A DNA stretch of 64,000 bases from Flectobacillus rivi. Its GTDB lineage: Bacteria; Bacteroidota; Bacteroidia; Cytophagales; Spirosomataceae. A program made the translations under genes and the position numbers. Positions 8,131 to 16,732 of this stretch are shown one piece after another. The notes beneath the pieces are model-generated. The model was not told the origin of the DNA. It saw only the letters and a program-made list of their open reading frames with translations, and did not search any database. Where the stretch lies: NCBI RefSeq assembly GCF_030056655.1, contig NZ_JASHIE010000001.1, positions 595,610 through 659,609 on the forward strand, in the 5' to 3' direction. Each line of letters opens with the position of its first letter. Position 1 is the first letter of the stretch.

Positions 8131-11100
8131 TTAGAACGATAACTTGAGAGAGCCACCGATTCTGCGTGCACTTGGTCCTGTCAAGAAGTCAAAACCAAGA
8201 CCATTACCTACTCCTAAACCAAGGTTGTCTGTATCCAAATTCAACCCAGTTGGAATATGAAGGGCTTTGTACCAAAGGTTATTACCAGTTACCGACAAGC
8301 TTGCGCCCTTGATACCAAAACGATTTAAGAAATTCTTAGGTAGGCTATATGAAAGTGCTACTTCTTGCAAACGAATCGTAGAGCCATCGTACATACGACC
8401 TTCGTCACCAAAGAAGAATACGTTGTTGAAGTACACGTCAGAACCAGTAATTTGGATATTATTAGGTGTTCCATCTGCTTTTACCCCTGGAAAAACAAAG
8501 GTTTGTGCACGGTCATAACCTGTTTCTGGACCCGTTTCGATAGTCAGACCTCTACCCAATAAAGCTCCTGCCGTAGATGAGTATATAGCGCCTCCATGAC
8601 GATACGATACCATGACGTTCAAAGAAAACTTCTTGTAATTGAAGGTATTAATCAAACTGGTTACAAAAGCAGGGTTAGGGTCACCCAAAATCACAGGAGT
8701 AGTTGTTGCCTGTAAGTTACCTGAAGCATCTATCAACAATCGTCCTTGTGCATCTCTACGGAAGCCCGTACCTTTAATAATGTTAAAAGGCTTTCCAACA
8801 ATCGCATAGTTACCCAACGATGAACCGAAACCTGAAATTTGTACCTCTTGAATAGTCCCTCCCAAATCCAATACTTCAGGCGTATTTCTTGAAAAATTGA
8901 AAGTTGCATCCCAACTAAAATCTCCTTTAGTAAATGGTGTTCCAGACAAACTCAACTCAATACCTTGGTTACGAATTTTACCTACGTTGATGGTTGTACT
9001 GGTATAACCTGTGGCAGCATCCAATGGTGCTGAAGTAATCAGATTACGGGTATCACGACGATAAACCGTTAAATCGAAGCTCAATTTGTTGTTGAACAAT
9101 TTACCTTCCAAACCAAATTCTGTTTCAGTATGAAGCTCTGGTTTTAGGTTAGGATTACCTAAAGTATTGTCTACAGAGTGGGTCTGAATTGGTCCTGTTG
9201 TAAACCAGCCTCTGGCATTTTGATTTAGGATGTTACGTGTTTGGTAAGGATTAGGAAAACCTGCTGAAGTACCAATACCTGCACGCACTTTTAAGAAATT
9301 GACTGTATTACTGGCAAGACCTTCAAAAGCAGTTGTTGGTACAAAAGACAAACTGGCAGATGGATAGAAAATCTGTCTATTTTCTTTTTCTACAGTAGAT
9401 GTCCAATCGTTACGACCAGCCAAGTTCAAGAACAAATAGTTGTTATAATCGGCTGTTATTTCACCAAATACCCCCAAACGAGTTTGCTCACTTGTATAAT
9501 TACTTGCTACGTTGTCAATAAAATTAGAGTGACGAAACAAGTTTCTCGCCAATTGGTTTTGACTGGTAATACTATATGATGAAAATCTATCATTTCGCAT
9601 ATTACCACCGATTTTACCTGACATGGTCAATTTGTCAGATAATGTTTTATTATACGACAATATCAACGAGTTATCCCAAATGGTATTCTTAAAGTTTAAG
9701 GTATTATACAAACCATTCACATAAGATACACCTCCTTTATTCAACATATATTCTTGCTGCTCGTCATAAGTATCCAAGCCTATTTTATATAACAAAAGTA
9801 AATCTTTCGCTAAATCATAGTTGAAAGTAGTAGCTGCGAAAAAGCGGTTTACTACGCCTGTGGTTTTATAATTTGCTAAAATCCAACGTGGATTGGGAAT
9901 ATCATTACCACTTCTGAAGTACACCGAACTTCCGTCGACTGGACTTTCGTAAGGCCAGCCCATCAAATCTACTTGGCGTGGTGTAAACAAAACGTTGGCC
10001 AACACAGAAGGGAAATCATTGGCATTGTTACCTTGTCCAGCACTCAACGGTGGTGCATATTGGTCGGTATTAGCAAAATTAAATGACGTAGTGGCTGAAA
10101 GCTTTTTAGTTAGTTGAGCATTCAAACCCAAACCAATATTTAATCTTTTCAGCCCGTTTTCAGGAATAAAACCTTGTTCTGCATTATATCCTGCTGATAC
10201 GTTGTAACTCACTTTTTCGCCTCCTCCTGAAATATTCAGGGAAGTATTCGAAATAAGTCCTGTTCTGAAAAAATCGCTTACGTTATTGGGAAAAATTTCC
10301 ATTTTGTAAGGACTCACCGACGCCACATAATCAGCCATTGCAGCACGAGTTGTGGTATTAGTAAAAAACGCATAAGGGTGAGTTGTCAAGGCTGTATTGG
10401 TATTTTGAGAAGGATACAAATACGATTCAGCCAAGGATGGTCCCCAGTTACTAAAGAAATATCCTAAGTTTTGCTGAAAGCCACCAACATAGGTATTTTG
10501 GTAACGAGGTAAATGAGCCGTGTTGGTAAACAAAGATTGCGTTACTGAAAACTCTGTTTTACGAGCTTTTTTAGTACCATTTTTAGTCGTAATCAAAATT
10601 ACGCCATTTCGTCCTTGGTCGCCATACGTAACCGTTGCGGCTAAGCCTTTCAATACTGTTACATTTTCAACATTGTTAGGGTCAATATCCAAGAAACGGC
10701 TCGAAGAAGATTGTCCACCGCCAGTAAAGCCTCCACGAGTGTTAGTATTGGAGTTAAATGGAACACCATCGACCACAAACAAAGGTTGTACCGAACCCGT
10801 AATAGACGAGTATCCACGAATCGTGATGTTGGTTCCTGTACCCGATACCCCTGAAGTTGAGGTGATATTTACCCCAGGAATTTTTCCTTGTAAAACCCGA
10901 CCAACATCCGCTTGGGGTCTGTCTTCCATTACTTTCTTGTCGAGCGTGGTGATAGAATAGCCCAAGGCACGTTTTTCGCGCACGATTCCTTGTGCTGTAA
11001 CGACTACCTCCGAAAGTTGCTTGGTGTCACTTCCCAACTGCACATTAATAGTTGTTTGTGTTCCAACGGGAACTTCTTTGGTTTCAAAACCCACAAAAGA

Positions 11101-11322
11101 AAAACGTAAAACGGCATTAGCGCCACTAACAGGAAGAGAGTAATTGCCCGAAGCATCAGTTTGAGCACCTTTGGTAGTGCCGACCAGTGTAATAGATACT
11201 CCTGGTAAACTCGTTCCGTCTTCGGCAGACGTCACCTTTCCCACCACCTTACGTTCTTGTGCTTGTAAAAACGCACAGGACAATAAGGTAGCGAGAAAAG
11301 TCAAGAGGAGACTTTTCTTCAT
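8131..11322 (-). CDS. SusC/RagA-family TonB-linked outer-membrane transporter (second copy)
   Basis: The 1063-residue protein has a signal peptide ending near AFLQAQ. A CarboxypepD_reg-like domain follows (VVGKVTSAEDGTSLPGVSI), then a TonB-box region (SEVVVTAQGIVREKRALGYS) and the plug with VTSTSGVSGTGTNITIRGYSSITG-like spacing and a PLFVVDGVPF strand. The barrel ends in RRIGGSLKLSF. The segment after SEVVVTA (GIVREKRALGYSI) is typical of the SusC subgroup paired with SusD_2 proteins, which agrees with the gene downstream. The substrate is unknown, and no degradative enzyme is encoded nearby. Confidence 0.95.
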   Translation of the reverse strand: MKKSLLLTFLATLLSCAFLQAQERKVVGKVTSAEDGTSLPGVSITLVGTTKGAQTDASGNYSLPVSGANAVLRFSFVGFETKEVPVGTQTTINVQLGSDTKQLSEVVVTAQGIVREKRALGYSITTLDKKVMEDRPQADVGRVLQGKIPGVNITSTSGVSGTGTNITIRGYSSITGSVQPLFVVDGVPFNSNTNTRGGFTGGGQSSSSRFLDIDPNNVENVTVLKGLAATVTYGDQGRNGVILITTKNGTKKARKTEFSVTQSLFTNTAHLPRYQNTYVGGFQQNLGYFFSNWGPSLAESYLYPSQNTNTALTTHPYAFFTNTTTRAAMADYVASVSPYKMEIFPNNVSDFFRTGLISNTSLNISGGGEKVSYNVSAGYNAEQGFIPENGLKRLNIGLGLNAQLTKKLSATTSFNFANTDQYAPPLSAGQGNNANDFPSVLANVLFTPRQVDLMGWPYESPVDGSSVYFRSGNDIPNPRWILANYKTTGVVNRFFAATTFNYDLAKDLLLLYKIGLDTYDEQQEYMLNKGGVSYVNGLYNTLNFKNTIWDNSLILSYNKTLSDKLTMSGKIGGNMRNDRFSSYSITSQNQLARNLFRHSNFIDNVASNYTSEQTRLGVFGEITADYNNYLFLNLAGRNDWTSTVEKENRQIFYPSASLSFVPTTAFEGLASNTVNFLKVRAGIGTSAGFPNPYQTRNILNQNARGWFTTGPIQTHSVDNTLGNPNLKPELHTETEFGLEGKLFNNKLSFDLTVYRRDTRNLITSAPLDAATGYTSTTINVGKIRNQGIELSLSGTPFTKGDFSWDATFNFSRNTPEVLDLGGTIQEVQISGFGSSLGNYAIVGKPFNIIKGTGFRRDAQGRLLIDASGNLQATTTPVILGDPNPAFVTSLINTFNYKKFSLNVMVSYRHGGAIYSSTAGALLGRGLTIETGPETGYDRAQTFVFPGVKADGTPNNIQITGSDVYFNNVFFFGDEGRMYDGSTIRLQEVALSYSLPKNFLNRFGIKGASLSVTGNNLWYKALHIPTGLNLDTDNLGLGVGNGLGFDFLTGPSARRIGGSLKLSF

Positions 11323-11366
11323 AAATTGTAGTATTTAGTAAAGGTTAAAAATTTGTATTGCAGTCT

Positions 11367-11396
11367 CAAATTATAACTTTTCCAATAAGAGACAAA
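11367..11396 (-). promoter_or_regulatory. Predicted promoter of the second susCD operon
   Basis: On the minus strand TTTG (11393-11396) is followed by 17 bases and TATAATTTG (11367-11375). The decamer TTATAATTTG and its distance of about 45 bp to the start codon match those of the first susC promoter at 5,390. This makes a shared promoter type likely, although the -7 box is not a perfect TAnnTTTG. Confidence 0.5.
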
Positions 11397-11706
11397 ATGA
11401 CTTTTTAAGAAATTTGAATAAGTAGAAAGGGGTTTTGAAGAGATTTTGGAAAGAGGTAAAAATCAAAGTGGCAATCTATTGCCGACATTTTGAGTAATTA
11501 CTACCAATTGGCATTTTTTGTAGACGAATAACCAATATGTGTCCAAGTAATTTCACTCAAAGGGTTTTTTATCATAGTTTTTTTTCAAAAAAAGCAATTT
11601 TTTTATCGATTTCTCACATTTATTACCAAATGTTAATTCACTATTAAAAAGTAATAATTTTCACAACAACAAAATATTGTACTATTCAAAGTTTATTTAA
11701 AACAAA
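11397..11706. other. Intergenic region between the second susC and the patatin gene
   Basis: About 310 AT-rich bases show no convincing ORF or hairpin with a T tract. It should contain the 3' end of the patatin transcript, but no intrinsic terminator was found. Short T-rich tracts lie around 11,566-11,605. Confidence 0.35.
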
Positions 11707-12465
11707 TTAAACACTCAGCAATTGAGGTAAATCGAGTGAGGAGGCAAAGTCATAACCCGCTTTAAAAATCTCTTTCGCTTTTCTCACGTCCTGAGGTTCA
11801 AAATTTACTAGAGCAGGCGGTTCTATCAGTAAATTACACTGTGCAAGGCGAGGTTTGGAGTTATTATTAATGGCTAAATAAAGACTTTTTTGAAGTACAC
11901 TTGGTATTGATTTGATATTCGGATTTTTACCAAAAGGATTACAGTGACTTCCAATGATAAAATCACAACGTGATTGAAGCGGCTCAATAGGCATATTATT
12001 CAACACCCCTCCATCAACAAGTACTCGCCCATCAAACGTTACAGGTTCGAACAAGCCAGGAATACTACAAGATGCCAAGACTGGCTTGATGAGTTCTCCA
12101 GAAGAATAAAATACACTTTCTCCCTGCATAATGTCTGTGGCGTTCACAAACAAAGGCAGTTTAAGATTTTCGAACGAATTGTGTGGAAGATATTTGAGGT
12201 ATATCTCCTCTGCTTTTTGCATACGCAACAAACCCAATCGGCTAAATGCAGGACGAAAAGCCTTGAGGGTATTGGAGGAAACCACTATTTCAAAAATATG
12301 ATCAGGAGAATACCCTGCGGCAAACATTACTCCAGCAATAGAACCTGCGCTACATCCTGAAATGTAATCAATAGGGATTTTTTGCTCAACTAATGATTTG
12401 AGTACTCCCAAATGAGCAATACCCCTTGCTCCTCCTCCAGATAAAACTAAGCCAATTTTTTTCAT
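11707..12465 (-). CDS. Patatin-like phospholipase (acyl hydrolase)
   Basis: The predicted 252-residue cytoplasmic lipase has the full patatin signature. The oxyanion loop is GGGARG (residues 10-15), the nucleophile elbow is GCSAG with Ser39, and the catalytic aspartate is Asp151 in VDGG. These enzymes cleave acyl chains from phospholipids or neutral lipids with a Ser-Asp dyad. I chose the ATG at 12,463-12,465 (MKKIGLVLSGGG), because the family begins within a few residues of the glycine loop. A longer in-frame start at 12,534 would add 23 residues encoded by a 15-bp tandem repeat (YTDNG-type), which is more likely leader DNA. The gene is divergent from the MBL-fold hydrolase. Confidence 0.92.
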   Translation of the reverse strand: MKKIGLVLSGGGARGIAHLGVLKSLVEQKIPIDYISGCSAGSIAGVMFAAGYSPDHIFEIVVSSNTLKAFRPAFSRLGLLRMQKAEEIYLKYLPHNSFENLKLPLFVNATDIMQGESVFYSSGELIKPVLASCSIPGLFEPVTFDGRVLVDGGVLNNMPIEPLQSRCDFIIGSHCNPFGKNPNIKSIPSVLQKSLYLAINNNSKPRLAQCNLLIEPPALVNFEPQDVRKAKEIFKAGYDFASSLDLPQLLSV

Positions 12466-12471
12466 ATAGAT

Positions 12472-12525
12472 GTTATCTGTGTATCCGTTATCTGTGTATC
12501 CGTTATTTGTGTATTTGTTATCTGT
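12472..12525 (-). repeat. 15-bp tandem repeat just upstream of the patatin start
   Basis: The unit GTTATCTGTGTATCC (plus strand) occurs at 12,472 and 12,487, then in diverged form at 12,502 and as a partial copy at 12,517. The period is a multiple of three, so on the minus strand it stays open and in frame with the patatin gene, encoding YTDNG-like repeats. It could lengthen the 5' leader or, if translated, the N-terminus. Confidence 0.75.
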
Positions 12526-12534
12526 TAATTTCAT

Positions 12535-12640
12535 TTCACTATCCTCTTCCTCACACCTATCTTCTTTTCACTATCCCCTAACCCCTATGCCCTCGTCCCT
12601 ATTCCCTTTTTCTCTATTCCATCTATAATTTACTCAACTT
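12535..12640. repeat. Pyrimidine-rich low-complexity stretch between divergent genes
   Basis: On the plus strand this stretch is almost all C and T with word-like variation around CTATCCCCTAACCCCTATGC and CCCTATTCCC. It contrasts sharply with the AT-rich surroundings. It lies in the divergent promoter region of the patatin and MBL-fold genes. The pattern resembles degenerate intergenic repeats rather than coding sequence. Confidence 0.55.
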
Positions 12641-12685
12641 CTCTTATCTTGCAAATGTTTAACAAGACAAAACTCAAGAACAGTT

Positions 12686-13525
12686 ATGAATCTTTACAGT
12701 ATCGATGCTGGCAACTTCAAATTAGATGGAGGTGCAATGTTTGGAGTTGTTCCAAAAACTTTCTGGAACAAATGGTCACCTGCCGACGAAAATAATCTTT
12801 GTACATGGAAGATGCGATGTCTACTTATCGAGCAAGGAAATCAGCTTATATTGGTTGACACAGGTATGGGCGATAAACAGGATGCTAAATGGCAATCGTA
12901 TTATTATCGACATGGCGAATCAGACTTAATCAGTTCTATTCGGAAGGCAGGATTTTCGGAAAACGACATCACTGATGTAATCTTAAGTCATTTGCATTTT
13001 GACCATTGTGGAGGCGCTGTACAATGGAATAAAGCCCAAACAGGCTTCGAAAGCACATTTTCGAATGCTAAATATTGGACACATTCGAAGCACCTAGATT
13101 GGGCACTAAACCCCAATATGCGTGAAAAAGCGACTTTTTTCAAAGACAATATTTTACCGCTACAAGAAGCAGGACAGCTTTATTGTATCGATAAAGACCA
13201 ACCTTCATTTGAGAACATAGAGTTTTTATTGGCTGATGGTCATACCGAAAAAATGTTGATGCCCAAAATAAATTACCAAGGACAAACTGTTTTGTTTGTG
13301 GCGGATACGATTCCTTCGGCAGGGCATATTCCTGTACCTTATGTGATGGGCTATGATATCCGACCGCTCCAGACGATGGAAGAAAAGACAAGTATTCTTT
13401 CAAAAGCAGCTGAGGAAAAATGGGTGCTCTTCTTTGACCATGACCCCAATCATGACTGCGCAACGGTCGTTTCAACAGAAAAAGGATTCAAAATTGAACA
13501 TACATTTCCGTTGACTGAACTATAA
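12686..13525 (+). CDS. Metallo-beta-lactamase-fold hydrolase
   Basis: The protein is 279 residues. The zinc site is HLHFDH (His102, His104, Asp106, His107) preceded by the VDTGMG strand-loop, with a later histidine in ADGHTEKM, an aspartate in VADTIPSAGH and a final histidine in FFDHDPNHD. This layout fits the glyoxalase II/lactonase branch, including N-acyl homoserine lactonase-like enzymes. There is no signal peptide, so it is cytoplasmic. The N-terminal segment (FWNKWSPADENNLCTWKMRCLLIE) is characteristic of a Bacteroidota MBL group of unknown substrate. I would not assign lactonase activity. Confidence 0.9.
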   Translation: MNLYSIDAGNFKLDGGAMFGVVPKTFWNKWSPADENNLCTWKMRCLLIEQGNQLILVDTGMGDKQDAKWQSYYYRHGESDLISSIRKAGFSENDITDVILSHLHFDHCGGAVQWNKAQTGFESTFSNAKYWTHSKHLDWALNPNMREKATFFKDNILPLQEAGQLYCIDKDQPSFENIEFLLADGHTEKMLMPKINYQGQTVLFVADTIPSAGHIPVPYVMGYDIRPLQTMEEKTSILSKAAEEKWVLFFDHDPNHDCATVVSTEKGFKIEHTFPLTEL

Positions 13526-13921
13526 TAATAATTAGTCATAGGCTGATGAGAATTTACAAACAACTCAACCGCGTTTATCTGCTAGTGAATAAGTATTTCT
13601 TGTCAGCCAACCGTTATTCTTGCCCAATTCACGAAAAATTATATTGCATTAACACTTTGGCAAGGTTTTAGTGTTACCATTTACTCAGTTAGCAAAACAA
13701 TCTGTATATAACCACTAAAATTTTTCTGGTTTATTGTAAATAATTAATATCTTTATGTGGTTTTCAGCCATACCCATAAAATCATTGATATTAAATTTCT
13801 TACGAAAAGTCCGCCCAACAAAAATCTTCGTATATAAGGCAAGATGTGATTGCTAACACCTTTTAATTTGTTACAAGAGCGCTTCAGCCTCATATACCAC
13901 TGTCAAATTATGATTACCAAC
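13526..13921. other. Intergenic region between the MBL hydrolase and a response regulator
   Basis: About 395 bp contain no convincing gene. A weak 7-bp stem (TAACACT/AGTGTTA, about 13,649-13,676) lacks a T tract and is not called a terminator. The distal part should carry the promoter of the response regulator. TATCTTTA near 13,749 differs from the -7 consensus at one base. Confidence 0.35.
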
Positions 13922-14350
13922 ATGTTGAAGAAAGTTTTACTTGTAGACGATGACTCTGTCACTTTATCACTTTGTGATATGGTCATAAAACGCTTTACCT
14001 TTGCCGAAGAGGTCGATAAAGCGCAAAATGGGCAGGAAGCAATCGATTATTTCAACGATATTGTAGATGATTCTAACAATACGAATATTAGTGTGCCTGC
14101 AATCATTTTCTTAGATTTGAATATGCCTGTTATGAATGGTTGGGATTTTCTAGATGAATTTATCCGTAAAGGATTTAATAAACTTTTTCCAGAAACTCGC
14201 ATCATTGTTCTTTCATCGAGTATCGACCCAAGAGATATACAGAGAGCCAGCAATTACGACATCATTATCGAATTTATCAGCAAGCCCCTTACCTTGAAAG
14301 TGATTAAAGAGATCAAACAGCACTCTGTGTTAGTTCCACATTTCTCTTAA
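13922..14350 (+). CDS. Single-domain response regulator (CheY/Rcp-like receiver)
   Basis: The protein is 142 residues from the preferred ATG at 13,922 (MLKKVLLVDDDS). An in-frame ATG at 13,910 would add four residues, and a longer reading frame begins at 13,850. It is only a receiver domain: acidic pocket Asp9/Asp10, phospho-acceptor Asp65 in FLDLNMPVMNGWDF, a serine switch in VLSSS and the invariant lysine in FISKPLT. Stand-alone receivers pass phosphoryl groups or act by protein contact. Its closest relative here is the receiver at 15,965-16,390, with Asp65 at the same position. The start choice is based on that alignment. The large kinase at 16,733 is a possible partner. Confidence 0.9.
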   Translation: MLKKVLLVDDDSVTLSLCDMVIKRFTFAEEVDKAQNGQEAIDYFNDIVDDSNNTNISVPAIIFLDLNMPVMNGWDFLDEFIRKGFNKLFPETRIIVLSSSIDPRDIQRASNYDIIIEFISKPLTLKVIKEIKQHSVLVPHFS

Positions 14351-14519
14351 ATATTACAAAACCAAGATAGCCGACTTGTCATTATACTTCTCTATACTAC
14401 AGATTGTTAACTAGACTATTGTCATAAAATTCTTGTTAACAGAAGTATTTTACAGATTTTTTTTGATTTTATTTCCTTCTCTAAGGATTCGGATATTTCA
14501 ATACTTATTCTATTTTTGT
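14351..14519. other. Region downstream of the response regulator
   Basis: There are no ORFs of note. The stretch is AT-rich and leads into the terminator at 14,520-14,560. The following 160 bp up to the sensor kinase should carry that gene's promoter, but no exact TAnnTTTG box was found there. Confidence 0.3.
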
Positions 14520-14560
14520 AACCGAGTGCAATGTAATTATGACATTTCACTCGGTTTTTT
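14520..14560 (+). terminator. Rho-independent terminator
   Basis: A nine-bp stem AACCGAGTG/CACTCGGTT (14,520-14,528 and 14,548-14,556) is extended inside by AATGT/ACATT after one mismatch. It is followed by TTTTTT on the plus strand. It separates the response regulator from the LytS-type kinase. Confidence 0.85.
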
Positions 14561-14723
14561 ATCTCTAACCAAAGAATTTACTCTTGGTTTCCAAACCCAG
14601 AGTTGATTTATGCTATTTTGTTATGAGTCATAGAAGCAATTCTATTGACGAGTTTCTGGTGCACTGATACCGCATTTTATCAAACCCATTAAGAAACGCT
14701 CTTAGTTACAACTAATTGATTCG

Positions 14724-15737
14724 ATGAAAATGAACCGCCTTTACTGGTCTGCCCAAATTTTTGGATGGCTAGGTTTTAGCGTATGTATGCTCTTGGCTAT
14801 TCTCCAATCGCCACTTACGATTTGGGAATGGATGATGCTTGTCATACCTTTTAATATTATTGGGCATGCTATTGGCTATGCACTGTATAGCATTCTTGCC
14901 AAATTTCAATTCAGCTTACATTTGCTCAATCGCAATATCAAGTATAGTTTTGGCTTTCTGATTGTTTCTGCGTTACTGTTTTCGCTTGCCTACAAAGGAT
15001 GTTTGACTCTTATCTTACCTTCTCTAGATAGCATTACTTGGACCCAAACATCAGCTATTGGTCTATTAGGCGCAGGTATTTGGCTTTCTTTATACTTGTC
15101 TATTCGTACAGTAAAACAGTTTTACGTGGATCTACGTACAGAAGCAACTGTTCAAAATCTCATCCGAAGCACCGAATTAGATAGCCTGAAAAGTCAATTG
15201 AATCCTCATTTTTTATTCAATTCCTTAAATTCTATCAAAGCTTTAGTTAGAATAGACCCTCCCTTAGCTCAAAAATCCATTATTCAATTATCGGATATTC
15301 TCAGAAAGTCGCTAACCATCAGCGAAACGCCAATGATACAGCTCATGGATGAGCTACTGATGATGCAACAATATCTTGATTTAGAAAAAATTAGATTTGA
15401 TAAAAGACTTACCTATCATTTCAAGCTCGAAAATCAATCCTTGAATTTTCGTATTCCTTCCATGTCCTTATATCTGCTTGTAGAGAATGCCATTAAGCAT
15501 GGAGTAAGTAAGTTGAGAAAAGGCGGTGAGCTTTTTATTCACACCCGAAGCGAAGAAACTCATTTGTATATTATCGTCAGAAATACGGGAGTTCTTGAAA
15601 AGAAGGATAATTTTTATGGAACAAGCCTAAAAAATCTTGAAAGAAGGCTCAATCACATGTATAATGGCAAAGCGAAATTGCTTTTTAGCGAACAAGAAGG
15701 TATGGTTATAGCTACCTTGTGTATTCCGATTGAGTAG
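14724..15737 (+). CDS. LytS/YehU-type membrane sensor histidine kinase
   Basis: The 337-residue protein has about four hydrophobic segments in the first 140 residues (for example IFGWLGFSVCMLLAILQ and FGFLIVSALLFSLAY). A His_kinase domain follows with the phosphorylation motif in LNPHFLFNSLNSIKALVRIDP. The ATPase domain has an N box (LYLLVENAIKHGV) but an atypical G region near the end (GTSLKNLERRLNHMY). Kinases of this family normally pair with LytTR response regulators. None is adjacent, but a receiver-less LytTR protein is encoded at 21,307. The nearest receivers (13,922 and 15,965) lack a DNA-binding domain. Confidence 0.93.
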   Translation: MKMNRLYWSAQIFGWLGFSVCMLLAILQSPLTIWEWMMLVIPFNIIGHAIGYALYSILAKFQFSLHLLNRNIKYSFGFLIVSALLFSLAYKGCLTLILPSLDSITWTQTSAIGLLGAGIWLSLYLSIRTVKQFYVDLRTEATVQNLIRSTELDSLKSQLNPHFLFNSLNSIKALVRIDPPLAQKSIIQLSDILRKSLTISETPMIQLMDELLMMQQYLDLEKIRFDKRLTYHFKLENQSLNFRIPSMSLYLLVENAIKHGVSKLRKGGELFIHTRSEETHLYIIVRNTGVLEKKDNFYGTSLKNLERRLNHMYNGKAKLLFSEQEGMVIATLCIPIE

Positions 15738-15964
15738 GACAATTTCAGATTTATGATTTGGAATTTCCAACAAAAAGAAAATTTCAAGTCTTCAGTATAA
15801 CACATCTGATATGGTATTCAATTAGAGACAATGAAAAATTAAATTGTATTATTACTCTTTTGGTAAAAGCCATAGGCACTAAGCAAAAATGCATTAATAA
15901 TTTCGCAAGAAGCTTTGATTCTTTTTGCGTACAGCATAAAGCCTAATGCCTATTGCGGGCAAAC

Positions 15965-16390
15965 TTAATTAAAGTATTTCTTCAATTGGCTGCTTTTTTT
16001 GAGCTCATTCAAAATCTCCATGGTGAGAGGTTTGCTAATAAACTCAAGTACAATCTTATACTTTCCAGCCTTTACAAAGTCTTCTGGGTCGATAGTCGAA
16101 GAAAGGATACACACCTTAGTTTCGGGATATTGAGTAGCGAATTTTTGAAGATAAGCTTTCAAAAAATCCCATCCATCCATTACGGGCATATTCAAATCCA
16201 AAAAAATCAGTGTAGGAACAATTCCGTCTGGAGATGTACCATCTTCTAGTGCATAAAATATGTCTAGTGCTTCTCTTCCATTTTTTACTGTCTGAACCTT
16301 CTTCGAAAAGCCACTATTCTTGATGGCAAACTCACAAAGTGAGAGTGCTATCAAATCGTCATCTACAACGAGTACACTTTCAATCATCAT
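15965..16390 (-). CDS. Single-domain response regulator (CheY/Rcp-like receiver)
   Basis: The 141-residue receiver-only protein has the acidic pair Asp10/Asp11 in VVDDD, phospho-acceptor Asp65 in FLDLNMPVMDGWDF, a serine switch in ILSST and the conserved lysine in FISKPLT. It closely resembles the receiver at 13,922-14,350, and the two probably arose by duplication. It lies 342 bp downstream of the 910-residue hybrid kinase on the same strand and is convergent with the LytS-type kinase. Receivers of this type often serve PAS/GAF kinases such as that neighbour. This pairing is inferred from position. Confidence 0.93.
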   Translation of the reverse strand: MMIESVLVVDDDLIALSLCEFAIKNSGFSKKVQTVKNGREALDIFYALEDGTSPDGIVPTLIFLDLNMPVMDGWDFLKAYLQKFATQYPETKVCILSSTIDPEDFVKAGKYKIVLEFISKPLTMEILNELKKSSQLKKYFN

Positions 16391-16732
16391 TTTAAATTAT
16401 AAATTTACGAACCTCAAATAATTAAGTTAGGGTAAAATGAAGGTCTTTCCAGCGCAAAATAAGTACCCACTTCTAATAAGGTATTTTATCAATACTTATT
16501 TATGAAATATTGCTGTTATATCTACATCAATAAAACCTAACTTTTATTCTGAATTACTAATTAACTAATACTATTTTAGACTTTCATACAAAATCGTATA
16601 AGCGAAGGATTTTCGTGTATAAACCAGATTTTCATTTATCTCAAAATCATGTCTTACAGTAAAGCGATTTCGTTTATCTTATTTAATCAATTAATCACAA
16701 AAAAGGTAATTCTCATTTAACACTAATATCAA
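16391..16732. other. Intergenic region between the hybrid kinase and the receiver gene
   Basis: About 340 AT-rich bases show no ORF or terminator with a clear T tract. It probably carries the promoter of the receiver gene. TATAATTTA lies close to its start codon on the minus strand (about 16,395-16,405), but it is too near to be called. Confidence 0.3.

Noticed and set aside
12466..12534. 23-residue N-terminal extension of the patatin gene encoded by tandem repeats
   Set aside because: It is in frame, but patatin proteins begin just before the GGGxRG loop and the repeats look like leader DNA, so the start was set at 12,465.
13649..13676. Seven-bp hairpin TAACACT/AGTGTTA as terminator of the MBL gene
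   Set aside because: It has a 13-base loop and no T tract, so termination is not supported.
15738..15964. Imperfect inverted repeat ATAGGCA...TGCCTAT between convergent genes
   Set aside because: Arms pair with about five mismatches over 22 bases at a distance of about 70 bp, too weak to call a terminator or element.
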